A stretch of 64,000 nucleotides of DNA. Origin: Diphasiastrum complanatum. Lineage: Eukaryota > Streptophyta > Lycopodiopsida > Lycopodiales > Lycopodiaceae. Positions 19,980-29,874 of this stretch are shown here, one piece after another (position 1 is the first letter of the stretch; each line of letters begins with the position of its first letter). The DNA lies in assembly GCA_029204225.1 (NCBI GenBank), contig CM055107.1, positions 7,352,873-7,416,872 on the forward strand, in the 5' to 3' direction. Made by a program: the position numbers and the translations under genes. The notes below the pieces were generated by a model. That model searched no databases. It was given only the letters and a program-made list of their open reading frames with translations, and had not been told where the DNA came from.

Positions 19980-20567
19980 TTGTGTTTCAGGTTATGAAGG
20001 AGGAAATCACATCTATCAATGATTTGGTGAAGATATCAAGTCTAGAGCATGCTAGAGAGGATTCTACACCAAAATCGGATTTTTTGCTTTTGTAGATTGG
20101 ATCTTTTGTAGATCAAAACACTAAATAGGTCAATATACTTGTTCAATTCCTTTTTTTGAATTCACATGCTGGATTTGGCCGATTTTTGGATCATTGGTTC
20201 AGCCTAAGTGGTGGCTTATAGATTGCATATCAAATTTTCAGCATTTGCATGTAGATTTGGAATAGTCAATTTTTTGTGATTTTGTCAAAACCCTAATTTT
20301 GATTGGATATCTAGATAGTGAGGTTGCTGGACTTCATTTGAGTGTGTTTCAATCTTAGGAAGTGGCAAAAGTCATTAGATTGAGGATAGATCATAGGTTG
20401 ATCAAGATTCCATGATTCTATGTGTTGATTTGCTTGGATAAGTGCTAGAAGAGAATTTGTGAGATAGTTTCAGATCTTGGTGATTTCTTTTGAAAGCATT
20501 TGTTGTTGTTCAAAGGAGTGCTTTGTGCATTGAAACAGGTTGAAAGAGCAGATCAGGTCATTGCTAC
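19980..20567 (+). other. 5' leader of element D
   Basis: This leader is AT-rich and non-coding, about half the length of the C leader. It has one TTGCTGGA element near 20325 resembling the repeated module of C. Confidence 0.7.
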
Positions 20568-21521
20568 ATGGCAACCTCAATTGGAGTCATGTTGGAAGCC
20601 AATGATAGGCTTACCTCAAGTAACTATTCATTATGGAAAGTGAGGATGGAGTCACTTCTTGAGATGAATGATGTTTTGGATATTGTTGTAGGTTTGGAGG
20701 AGAGACCAGCAACACAACAAGATCAATTGAGGTATGACAAGAGGGCCAAGAAGGCTCTACACATGATAAAGATGAATGTTACCAATGAACTTCTCAAGGA
20801 AGTTGGTAAGTGCACATCATCTTTGGAAGCTTGGAATTCATTGAAGAAGCTTTATGAATCCAAGTCTACTTCTAGAGTGTTGACTCTAAGAAGGCAAATC
20901 TTTTCTTGTTTGCAAAAGAATGAAGAAAGTCCAAGTACTTTTGTTTTGAGAATGAAAGCATTGAATGATGAGTTAGCTTGCATAGATGAAAGCATTAAGG
21001 AAGGAGAGCTTATTCAAGTGATTCTTAATGGCTTGTTGGATGCTCATGCTAACATTGTTCAAAGTATTGCTATTCAAAAGACTTTGCCAAGTTTGATGGA
21101 TCTTCAAGAGATCTTGATCAATGAGGAATATAGGCTTGAAGCAAGAGGTGGATCTACATCGACACTTCAAGAGGATGCTATGTTCACAAAGGGCAAATTC
21201 AAGGGCAAAACCAAAAGCAAGTGGTCTAAAGGGCAAGATCAAGTGGATGCTTCTTCAAGTGGCAAAAAGAAGGATAGATCAAAGCTCAAGTGCTTTTATT
21301 GTGGCATCAAAGGACACTTTGCAAGTGAGTGCTACAAGAAGAAGAGAGATCAAGGAGACAAGCAAGGTAATCTTACTCTTGATGAGGATGGATTGGATGT
21401 GCAAGATGCAAATGATGATGCTTTTGTGATGTCTTCATGTATGCTTGCTAATGATGGAGATCTAGATCCTTGGTGGATTGATAGTGGAGCAAGTTCACAC
21501 ATGACCTTTCACAAAGAGTAA
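20568..21521 (+). pseudogene. gag: Element D gag with protease start
   Basis: The frame encodes 317 residues from ATG 20568. Capsid-region blocks match C (NYSLWKVRMESLLEM, LTLRRQIFS, ACIDESIKEGELIQVILNG) and the CCHC knuckle CFYCGIKGHFASEC is at about 242-255. The protease active site DPWWIDSGASSHMT follows in the same frame, which shows what C has lost. A TAA stop eight codons later (after FHKE) ends the frame early, whereas copia polyproteins normally read on. The gag domain looks intact. Gag of D and C are clearly homologous but distinct families. Confidence 0.85.
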
Positions 21522-22738
21522 TTCACTTCTTTGTTGGCATATGGAGATGACCAGAGGGTCATCTACACGGCCAATGATGGTAGTGTGCAATCAAAGGGAT
21601 TGGATCAATTCCTATTTCTCTCTCTACAAATAGGAGTGTTCATTTGGAGGATGTCTTGTTTATTTCATCTATTACCAAGAATTTGCTTAGTGTGAGTCAA
21701 ATGCTAAGTAAGGGCCTCAAGGTGGAGTTTGATGGAGATGCTTGTTTGATCAAAAGGAAGGATGTCTTGATTGGAAAAGGTAAAAGGCAAGGGAAGTTGT
21801 TCAAACTTGATGCTTGTGTTATTGCTAACCAAGTTGGATGTGTTGCAAGGGAGCAAATTTCTATTCAAGAGGTTTGGCACAAAAGGATGGGACACCTCAA
21901 CTTCACGTCATTGGAGGTAATGGCAAGGAAGAAGGTTGTGATTGGTCTTCCAAGTTTCTTAAGTAATGACAAGCATGTTTGTGAGTCTTGTGCTTTGTCT
22001 AAGTCACATAGACTACCTTATAATAGATCTATTTCTAGATCTACAAAGCCTTTTCAACTTGTACATATTCATGGATTTACAACAATTAGCAATAGTGGAG
22101 CTAAGATGTATGTAACATTCATTGATGATTTTAGTAGATTTTGTTGGATCTATCTACTAAAGAGCAAGGATGAAGTGTATGATGTCTTTGCATATCTAAC
22201 AAGTTCAAGGCCTTTTGTGATGAGCATGGGATCAAGAGGGAGTATACAACATCAAGGACTCCACAACAAAATGGAGTGGCTGAAAGGAAGAATAGGACTT
22301 TATGTGAAAGTGCTAAAGCTATGAGGTTAAGTGCTAATCTTGACAAACCATTTTGGGATCAAGCTTTGTTGTGTGCCAATTTCTTGTGCAATAGGTGGCC
22401 GAGTGCTATTTTGGATGGAAGGAAACCTTTTGAGATGCTATTCAAGAGGAGGCCGAGTGTCAACTTTATAAGAACCTTTGGATGCACATGCTATGTCAAC
22501 ATTACTCTTGATGATAGGACCAAGGAGGATCCATCTTCAAGAAGAGGTATTTTTGTTGGATATAGTGAGGTGAGTAAAGCCTACAAGGTTTACATTCCTT
22601 CTACTAACAAAGTGATTGTTGGTAGAGATGTCATTTTTTATGAGGGAAACATTCCAAAGGTGTCTTCAAGCATGATTGATGGTAAAGTAGATGGCTCTAA
22701 CATTCTTGATGTTGATGAGAAGGATCCTACTTTGGATG
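21522..22738 (+). pseudogene. pol: Element D protease end and integrase
   Basis: After the stop the frame goes on (FTSLLAYGDDQRVIYTANDG) until a frameshift at about 21600. It then continues as LEDVLFISSITKNLLSVSQML, the GAG-pre-integrase block VWHKRMGHLN (about 21873) and integrase FIDDFSRFCWIYLL (about 22120). At about 22200 an internal deletion joins DVFAYLTSS to the segment ahead of TPQQNGVAERKNRT. The stretch with the second catalytic Asp (normally RSDNGGEF) is missing. The integrase C-terminus is in frame 22276-22738 (GCTCYVNITLDDRTKEDPSS, FVGYSEVSKAYKVYIP). At 22739 coding sequence ends at the C-type LTR tail. Confidence 0.85.
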
Positions 22739-22830
22739 GTTGCCAATTCCTAGCTTATGTAGTTTGGAGTGCAAGCATTCAAGCCAATGATCTTGGAGTT
22801 TAGATCCACTTAGGATATGTATTTTTCACA
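22739..22830 (+). repeat. C-type LTR tail joined to element D
   Basis: From GTTGCCAATTCCTAG to TTTTTCACA this matches the last 92 bp of the C LTR (7471-7562) with one visible change (GGATATG for GGATCTG). D itself has a different LTR end, so this is a recombinant junction. Confidence 0.9.
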
Positions 22831-24660
22831 CAAGCTTCTTAAGGATACGATTGCACATGGAGTCCAACATATACCTCAAACATCTAAACAACCGAATAGA
22901 TATCGATTTGTTTTTTGTCTTCCTCGATCCCAATGCAAGTTCGTCGTAGCAAATTTGATCATTTACATACAATTTCATAACTTGCATATAATTATTGAAT
23001 GTTTTGTCTGAACGAAAGATTATTACTGTGTACTCCTCAAATTTCTCATACAAAGATGTAATTGTGTGTTGTCCTGACAAAGATCCAACATTACTACTAC
23101 CAAGGACACTTGCGCAAACCGAGACAAAATGCTCTCATCTGTTTCAGTTGCTCAAGATTTAGCTTCACTCCTTTAACAAAGCGTGTTCAACTCAATGAGA
23201 TCCATACATCACGTGCACACTCCATGATTTCAGGCAGACTGCTCTTTTTTCTTTTCTCTTCCGGTTTGTGATTGAGTCTATCCGATTCAAGAATGTAACG
23301 AGATGCATTCTTAAATATACATATCTTGGCATGCACAAACCTAAAAGTGGCATCAAATATCCGAGGATGTATCCTATTTTGATTTAATGCAACCTTTGCC
23401 AATTCATTACATTCATGACAAAAATGTTGACCGTCGATAGGCTAAAAAAATACATTAAGACAAAAAGCGATTTTTACACAATCCATCCAATCTGGATCCA
23501 GGAGATCCACCTCCTTTGGGTAAGTGTCTGTGTAGACCTGCTCATTCTCTTCTTTGTCAACACGCATGAATTCGCAATACATCTTTTCAAACATAATGGG
23601 GCCTTTAAAAAAAATTTCTTCCTCATCACCTTTCTTGAATGAAATTGCCCTTAAAGTGACATTGATTGATGCAGGTGGTGGACTATTGGGCTTGCTCAAA
23701 TCAGCAAACAACTTCTCAACAAATGAGTGATCCAAAGCTCGTTGGTTCGTGAAAAGTGAGGCACGCTGGATATTTTTGCTCTCTATATGATACATTGAAT
23801 TTTTTATCCCATATGTACTCGATGTCATCAATTACAAAATTATCTAGATTGACATTTGCACCACCCTCAAAATCAAGGATTTGCTATGCCTCAACCATAC
23901 GTCCTTCATCGTCTGATACATTACAATAAGAGCCGGATTGCATTCCCGATCAATCCACTCTCGGCTCCAAAGGTCTTTTCCCAGCGGTCCCAACAACTTT
24001 TGCAGTCTCTCTTCCAATTTGAACCTCCCGACTTTCTTTCCTAGGTCCTGAAGTGGTTAATTTTCTCCTTCTTTTCGAAGCTTGTTTTTCAAGTTCTTTT
24101 TGAGAAGGATTTGTTTCTATACATGGAACAATTTCCATTCCTGTTACATCTTCAATCATAGAAGCTGCAGCAGATCCAATAGTTGCAACATCAGAAAAAA
24201 CACTTTCTATTCCCTTAGCTTCCATCAACAACTTATGTTTGCTACATAGGGCCATCAATCCATTAAAGAGGGAACCCTTGTAGTTAAGAATAAACTCATT
24301 TGAGTCATGAGTTGGTGGCTCAGCAGTGAAATGTGCAATGTCCGCACACAAGATAAAATAACATGATGCTCAGAACCATCTTGGCCGCGAGTCATAAACT
24401 CAGCTGTGTCGAAAGTAAATTTGTCTAGGTAGATACCACAAATTACGCCAAGACTTTAACATTATCCATGGAAAATTCAGGATCGCCAATTGATTTACTG
24501 GATATTACCACAAAGGCTTTCACATGAGGTCCACTTGAGCTTGGTTTATGAAGTATCTTCCAACCTCTGGTAAGATATAATGGAGAGGCATTCTCGGAGG
24601 GCCTGAAAACGGTTTGGTCTGCAGTGTAGAAAGTCTGCAAAAAATACAGTTCAAATTATA
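22831..24660 (-). pseudogene. Remnant of an unrecognised gene
   Basis: Several minus-strand open blocks read in one direction. At 24640-24443, TFYTADQTVFRPSENASPLY is preceded by an intron-like TTTTTGCAG. At 24420-23860, after one frameshift near 24350, come a hydrophilic stretch (FNGLMALCSKHKLLMEAK) and a very basic one (KQASKRRRKLTTSGPRKES). At 23831-23442, with VIDDIEYIWDKKF just upstream in another frame, is a mixed acidic region (FKKGDEEEIFFKGP). Low blocks lie at 23402-22831. I recognise no domain and no retrotransposon motif. The mix of codons, a splice-like acceptor and frameshifts suggest a decayed cellular gene or an unfamiliar transposon. The right boundary of element D abuts it. 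Confidence 0.4.
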
Positions 24661-24710
24661 AATCAAATAGAATGTATAAAAGTTTTCATGCAAAATAGGA
24701 TTGAGGGCCT

Positions 24711-24713
<3 letters not shown>

Positions 24714-24773
<60 letters not shown>
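24714..24773. repeat. (TA)n microsatellite
   Basis: About 30 uninterrupted AT/TA dinucleotides. Confidence 0.98.
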
Positions 24774-24776
<3 letters not shown>

Positions 24777-24799
24777 TGAAAGATATATATTCAAATATA

Positions 24800-25140
24800 G
24801 ATCCTCGGTACCTCCCGCCGTGGCAGGAGATTTTCATTTTTTAATAGCGTATGTATATATTTGTATACACATAGTTATATACATACACTTATATATATGT
24901 GAACTCAGAACCTCCCGCCGCGGCAGGAGGTTCTAATTTAGTTTATTTGAACTCAGCTAAAGAAAAATCACAAACTGAGAAAATTCAAGATGGGGAGCTT
25001 TGAACCTCCCGCCGCGGCGGGAGGTTATGATTTAGTTTATTTAAACTCAGCTAAAGGAAAATCACGAACTGAAAAAATTGAGCGAATTGAAGATGGGGAA
25101 CTTAGAACCTTCTACCGCGGCGGGAGGTTCTGAATTTTTT
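24800..25140. repeat. Palindrome-bearing tandem units, left set
   Basis: Four units of about 95-100 bp each carry a GC palindrome (24811-24829, 24909-24932, 25003-25026, 25106-25129). The one at 25003-25026 is a perfect 24-bp palindrome with half-site AACCTCCCGCCG. Between them runs TTTA-rich sequence with ACTCAGCTAAAG, AAATCAC-AACTGA and GATGGGGA. Confidence 0.9.
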
Positions 25141-25375
25141 TTCATGTAAAATAATAAATTTCATTAGTATAAATTTAAATCTTATGTCTCTTCAAAACTG
25201 AACAAAAAATACCAGAATGCAATGTCTAAGGCGGGGAGGGGTTCTACTTATACCATTTTTGATGGATAGATGTATACGGTACTTATGGGATATACCATTT
25301 GCCACGTGTCACTGCCTTATCCCGCAGAGCTATTTCAACATCTCATATATTTCAGAAACATATTGGGCCGGGGTC
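25130..25375 (+). repeat. Anchor repeat, copy 1
   Basis: Sequence from TTTTTTTTCATG to CATATATTTCAGAAACAT and the following TTGGGCC is repeated at 27136-27520 in the same orientation. The copies share long stretches such as TGATGGATAGATGTATA and GGGATATACCATTTGCCA. Copy 1 lacks about 90 bp present in copy 2. Confidence 0.85.
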
Positions 25376-26880
25376 TGCGGTCCTCTGCGATCCCATAGTG
25401 AAGTCCCAAATGCGGTCCTCTGTGGTCCCTAATGCAGTCCCTTTGCGGTCCTCAGAGGAACCTCAAAGGTCCTCTACCAACCTCTACGGTACTATGCGGT
25501 CCCTAATGCGTCCCTCTGGTCCTCTGCGACCTCTGCGGTCCCTCCGTGGTCCTCTGTGGTCCCTCTCTACGGTCCTCCCGCCGCGGCGGGAGATCCTGAC
25601 TCCTATGGTCCTTCTCGGTCCTCTACGGTCCCTCTGCCATTTCTGAGTCCTACAGTCCTCTCTATGGTCCTCTGCGGTCCATCTGTGACCTCTGTGGTCC
25701 CTCTTTGTTCTATGCAGTCCTCAACGACCGTCTGCGATCTCTACGGTCCTCTGCGACCTCTGCGGTCCTCTATTGTCCTCTCGAACCTCTGTGATCCCTC
25801 TATGGTCCTAATGTTTTCCCTCTCTGGTCCTAATGTGGTCCCTCTCTAGTCCTAATGTGGTCTCTCTGGTCCTCTACGGCCTCTGCAGCTCTGAACGACC
25901 CTCTGCCCACTTTGTGACTTCTACTGTCCTAATGCGGTCCTGTGCGGTCCTCCCGCCGAGTCCTACGGTCCTCTACGGTCCCTCTACGGTCCCTCTCTGG
26001 TCCTAATGTAGTCCCTCTCTAATCCTAATGTGGTCCCTCTAGTCCTCTATGACCTATGCGGTCCCTCTCTGGTCCTAATGCGGTCCCTCTGGTCCTCTAT
26101 GACCTATGCGGTCCTGAACGACCCTCTGCAACCTCTATTGTCCTCTTGGACCTCTACTATCCTCTCAGACCTCTCTACGATCTCTCTGATTCTCTGCGAC
26201 CTCTGCGGTCCCTCTATGGTCCTCTGTGGTCCCTCTCTGTGGTCCCCCCTTCGTAACGGGAGGTTCTGAGTCTTACGGTCCTTCTCGGTCCTCAACGGTC
26301 CTTCTCAGTCCTCTGTGGTCCCTTTGCGGTCCTTTGCGGTCCATCTGCGACCTATGTGGTCCCTCTTCGACCTCTACTGTCCTCAACGGCCCTTTGCGAC
26401 CTCTGCGGTCCTCTGCTGTCCTACCGTCCCTCTTTGGTCCTAATGCAATTCCTCTCTGGTCCTAATGCGGTGCCTCTATGGTCCTGTGCGGTCATCCGGC
26501 CGCGGTGGGAAGTTCTGAGTCCTACGTTCCTCTATGGTCCTCTACGGTCCCTCAGCGGTCCTCTGTGGTCCATCTGCCACCTCTGTGGCCCTTCTGCGAC
26601 CTCTGTGGTCCTCAACGACCTCTACGACCTCTCGGACCTCTGCGGTCCCTCTCTGGTCCTAATGTGGTCCCTAATGCAGTCCCTCTATGATCTTGTGCGC
26701 TCCTCCTGCCGCGGCGGGAGGTTCTGAGTCCTACGGTCCCTCTACGGTTTTCTACAGTTTTTCTGCGATCCTCTGCGGTTCCTCTGCGGTCCTCTGCGAA
26801 TCCTCTGATGTCCTGTGCGGTCCCTAATGCGGTCCATAATGACTCCCTAATGTGGTCCTTTGTGGTCCCTAATGGGAAAA
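25376..26880. repeat. Decamer-type tandem array CTCTGCGGTC with embedded palindromes
   Basis: About 1.5 kb is built almost wholly from variants of a 9-11 nt unit such as GGTCCTCTGCGGTCCCTC and its interrupted form with TAATGCGGTCC. Whole or damaged copies of the CCTCCCGCCGCGGCGGGAGG palindrome interrupt it at about 25574, 25949 (half only), 26244, 26488 and 26700. Open frames through the array (for example 25556-25849) are repeat-driven and not genes. Confidence 0.92.
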
Positions 26881-27140
26881 TCAGAACCTCTGCTGCGGCG
26901 GGAGTTTCTGATGTTTTTTTACACTCAGCTAATGTTCAATGGAATACTCTGATGGAATGCCGCGGTGAGAGGTTCTGATGTTTTTTTACACTCAGCTAAT
27001 GTTCAATGGGGAACTCAAAACCTCCCACCATGGCAGGAGGTTCTGATGTTGTTTTTCTACACTCAGCTAATGTTCAATGGGGAACTACGAAAATTGAAAA
27101 TGGGAAACTCAGAACCTCCCGCCATGGAGGGAGGTTCAGA
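26880..27140. repeat. Palindrome-bearing tandem units, right set
   Basis: Units of about 60-95 bp, each with a decayed palindrome (about 26885, 26957, 27019, 27112), are separated by TTTTTTTACACTCAGCTAATG and TTCAATGGGGAACT. They resemble the left set 24800-25140. Confidence 0.88.
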
Positions 27141-27520
27141 TATTTTTTTTCATGAAAAAAAATCCAATTCATAAAAATGGTGTTCAGTATAAATTTATAG
27201 CTTATGTCTTTTCAAAATTGAAAGAAAAATACCATTGATTTGGACTTTTGCTTGCAAGTAAATCGATGGTTCCAAAATTGGATTGTGGAGTTATGCTTAG
27301 AATACTCAGAATTAAAAAGAGAATGTGAAGTCTACGGAGGGTAGGGGTTTTACTTATACCATTTTTTGATGGATAGATGTATATGATACTTATGGGATAT
27401 ACCATTTGCCATGTGTCACTGCCTTATCACGTAGAGCTAATTCAACATCTCATATATTTCAAAAACATTCATTTTTATATTATAGATAATTGGATGGGGA
27501 AGGCCCATTCTGGGTATTTG
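27136..27520 (+). repeat. Anchor repeat, copy 2
   Basis: Second copy of 25130-25375, with about 90 extra bases at 27233-27325 and about 45 near 27475-27515. It ends at the same TTGGGCC followed by a GC-rich short-period stretch. Confidence 0.82.
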
Positions 27521-27600
27521 GGCCGCAACCGCAACCGCACCGCACCGCACTGCAACCGCCACCGCAATCTGCAACAGCACTGCAATTTGCAACCTACAAA
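27521..27600. repeat. Short CGCAAC/CGCACC array
   Basis: Imperfect hexamer and pentamer repeats of GCAACC and GCACC follow TTGGGCC. Confidence 0.75.
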
Positions 27601-28098
27601 ACTATCAGTTCAAACTTGTGACGACTCATAGTTCTGTGACGCTTCTATTCTGCTCTCAAAGAAATAGACAAAGGATTGGAGTTAATATATATAGAACCAT
27701 GCCAGGTCATCACTTCGCGAATATGTTGTTAGAAATCCAGTTTCAAATAATAATAAGTTTTGGATCAGTGACATGGCAAATACGACTTTTAAAAATGAAG
27801 CATGTTTGGATAGTACACTTGGGACAGTAACTGGCCTAACCAATATCAGAGAAAACGCAGATTGCTGAGGTGTCTTTAAAAAGGAAAAAAGAAACATTCT
27901 TGTCGTCCACAATACTGAGCATGAAAATGGGACCTCTACTAGCACCGAATGGAGGTTCTTCTGCAAAGTAAAAACTTCAAAAAATGAGGAGGCCATCTGT
28001 TGTGGAGCAGAAGAATCAAGTTTCATGACACTTCCTGCTTCATTGTGGGAGAGTCCCACATTGTATATATTTGATAACTTGGAGTCTTTAGACTTCAA
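27601..28098. other. Unassigned sequence left of element G1
   Basis: No gene is recognised; a minus-strand open frame at 28098-27682 has no family features. GTGGGAGAGTCCCAC at 28045-28059 is a short inverted repeat. Confidence 0.4.
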
Positions 28099-29868
28099 TT
28101 ACATTTTGCCAATGGTCCGGCATTGTTTGATAACTCTCATGCCACAACACAAAGCTTCAGCTCCTACCATTTCCTCCAAGATTTGGGTCGTTAAAGGCAA
28201 GGGAAAATGGTCTTTCTTCATAACCGCATTAAGGTTATTGAGGTTCACACATATACAAAGCTTGCCATTTTTCTTGGGTACAACCACAATGGGTGATACC
28301 CAATCAGTGTGTTGAATTTCATAAATGAAGCCAGCATCCAACAATTTCTTAATATCTTCGTCGATCCTCTCACGATAGACAGGGTTACTTCGGTAAGGTT
28401 TAGCCCTAACAGGCTTAGCATTGTCTTCTAAAGGAATCCTATGGATGACTATTTCAGGTGGGATTCCTTTCATTTCTGTATAATTCCATGCAAATACATC
28501 CTTGTATTTGTAGAGTAACGTCTCTAGATCAGAAAGTTGGTTTAGTGAAATTGTCTTAGCAGGTCCTTCAAAGGAGTTTGAACTAGGTGTAGGTTCGCGG
28601 TGTGGCTGCGGTAACTGGATAACAACGTCATCCAGTGTGAAATCTTTAAATTTTCGTGGAAGATCGAAAGGTGGTTCCACAAAGTTTTCTGGAACTTTGG
28701 GAATCATCTTTGTTGAGTCACTACTGGAGGTGGAAGCTTGGTTGAATGGCCTAGATTCTTGTTCTTTAGACAAGGGCTTTATTGGCTGCTTAAGCTTCGC
28801 ACGCATCTGTTTTTGGCGCTCGGTTAGTTTTGTATCGACAATTTTAGTTTTTTGTAAAGGAGGTTTTTGAGGATTTTGAATGGGCGGTGTTGTTGCCTCA
28901 TTGACCAACTCGTCATTGATTGTGTCCCAAACTTCGTCTGGATACACATCCCAGGTATATACTTTGGGTTTGGGCCTATATGCTTGTGTGTTCGGTGTTT
29001 TGGATGTCAGTTGGACATGAGCCAATGGCCCTGGTGTCTTGATCTCCTTAGGAATTGACTTTGGCAGATAAGGTTGGGCATCTAGATATAGGAGTATGTG
29101 TTCATCCGTCATCTCACCATCATCCATGGAAATAATACCTTCTTCCGAAACATGGGCAGTAGAGACACTAGGTTCTCTTGGGCACCAAGCTATAGGAATC
29201 GGTTCAATCATCATAAGTGGGATGATGGGTGTGTCAATGTCTGTAGAAGATGGAAAAATATCCACATCTGCTGCAGCAGTTTCGATACGACATCGATTAG
29301 AATCAGCATAGTCCATTGTGGCTAGTGCTTGACCCCAATTGATTATGTCTTTGGTTCGTGTATAGTGGCCTTTGGGTTGGATCGGGACACTATTTGATTC
29401 GTCATATGTTGTGGATGACCAATCATCGTATACCTTGGCGGGCTTGACATGGCCTACTGAGTCTACAGTGACTCGTTTATCGTGGTTGCCAAAGGTAATT
29501 TTGCTATGCTTCCAATCTTGGACAACACCTGCCATCTGGAGCCAGGGTGTACCAAGAAGGAGTTTATATGTATTGGCATCTTTTGGTAAATCTAAGATGA
29601 CACAATCTATCACAAATTTGACACCTGCTATGCGAACTTTTATATTTGATAAATGACCAGCGGGGTCAGTAACTCGTTGATCAGCCATGCGAAGTTTATA
29701 TTGTGGTTGATCGAGGGTATGGAAGACCCATGACTTTGCCAATGACAAAGCCATTATATTAATGTCTGATCCGCTATCTAGGATGGCAGATACCATGGGA
29801 TAGTATTTATAGGACAAAGGTAGGGTGATGCTAGTCCCCTTAGCAACACCGATATTCAGCAGATTCAT
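28099..29868 (-). pseudogene. pol: Gypsy element G1 pol: protease and start of RT
   Basis: The minus-strand frame encodes 589 residues from ATG 29868. The aspartic protease active site ILDSGSDINIM is near residue 31, with the flap/end segment LLLGTPWLQM near 104. A long acidic and Pro-rich linker follows. From about residue 450 there is the gypsy pre-RT block (YKDVFAWNYTEMKGIPPEIV, HRIPLEDNAKPV) and RT (VSPIVVVPKKNGKLCICVNL, LNAVMKKDHFPLP). The frame ends at a breakpoint near 28150, before the RT active site. RT remainder, RNase H, integrase and 3' LTR are absent. LCICVNLNNLN replaces the usual L-R-(V/I)-C-V-D-Y-R-x-L-N, so one RT catalytic Asp is already Asn. The wording of the pre-RT block is closest to non-chromodomain gypsy elements. 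Confidence 0.85.
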
Positions 29869-29874
29869 AGGAAT

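Larger units (their letters stand above)
19318..22830 (+). mobile_element. Element D: copia element with chimeric 3' end
   Basis: D is related to C in gag, leader and integrase but has its own 5' LTR. It consists of 5' LTR, PBS, leader, gag, a broken protease and integrase, then a sudden switch at 22739 to 92 bp identical in type to the end of the C LTR. RT, RNase H and its own 3' LTR are absent. The flanks CTAAA and CAAGC do not form a target duplication. Confidence 0.85.

Noticed and set aside
23062-23271. Plus-strand frame in the unknown-gene region
   Set aside because: The opposite strand has the more consistent series of blocks; no domain on this strand.
25556-26727. Long Pro/Leu/Ser-rich open frames on the plus strand
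   Set aside because: They are translations of the CTCTGCGGTC array; all frames stay open because the unit lacks stop codons.
24800-27140. CRISPR-like array of palindromic repeats and spacers
   Set aside because: Spacing is irregular, spacers are related to each other, there are no cas genes and the host is a plant; it is a tandem repeat block.
28045-28098. Inverted repeat GTGGGA...TCCCAC as a possible LTR start next to G1
   Set aside because: No polypurine tract, no second copy and no LTR-length sequence could be tied to it.
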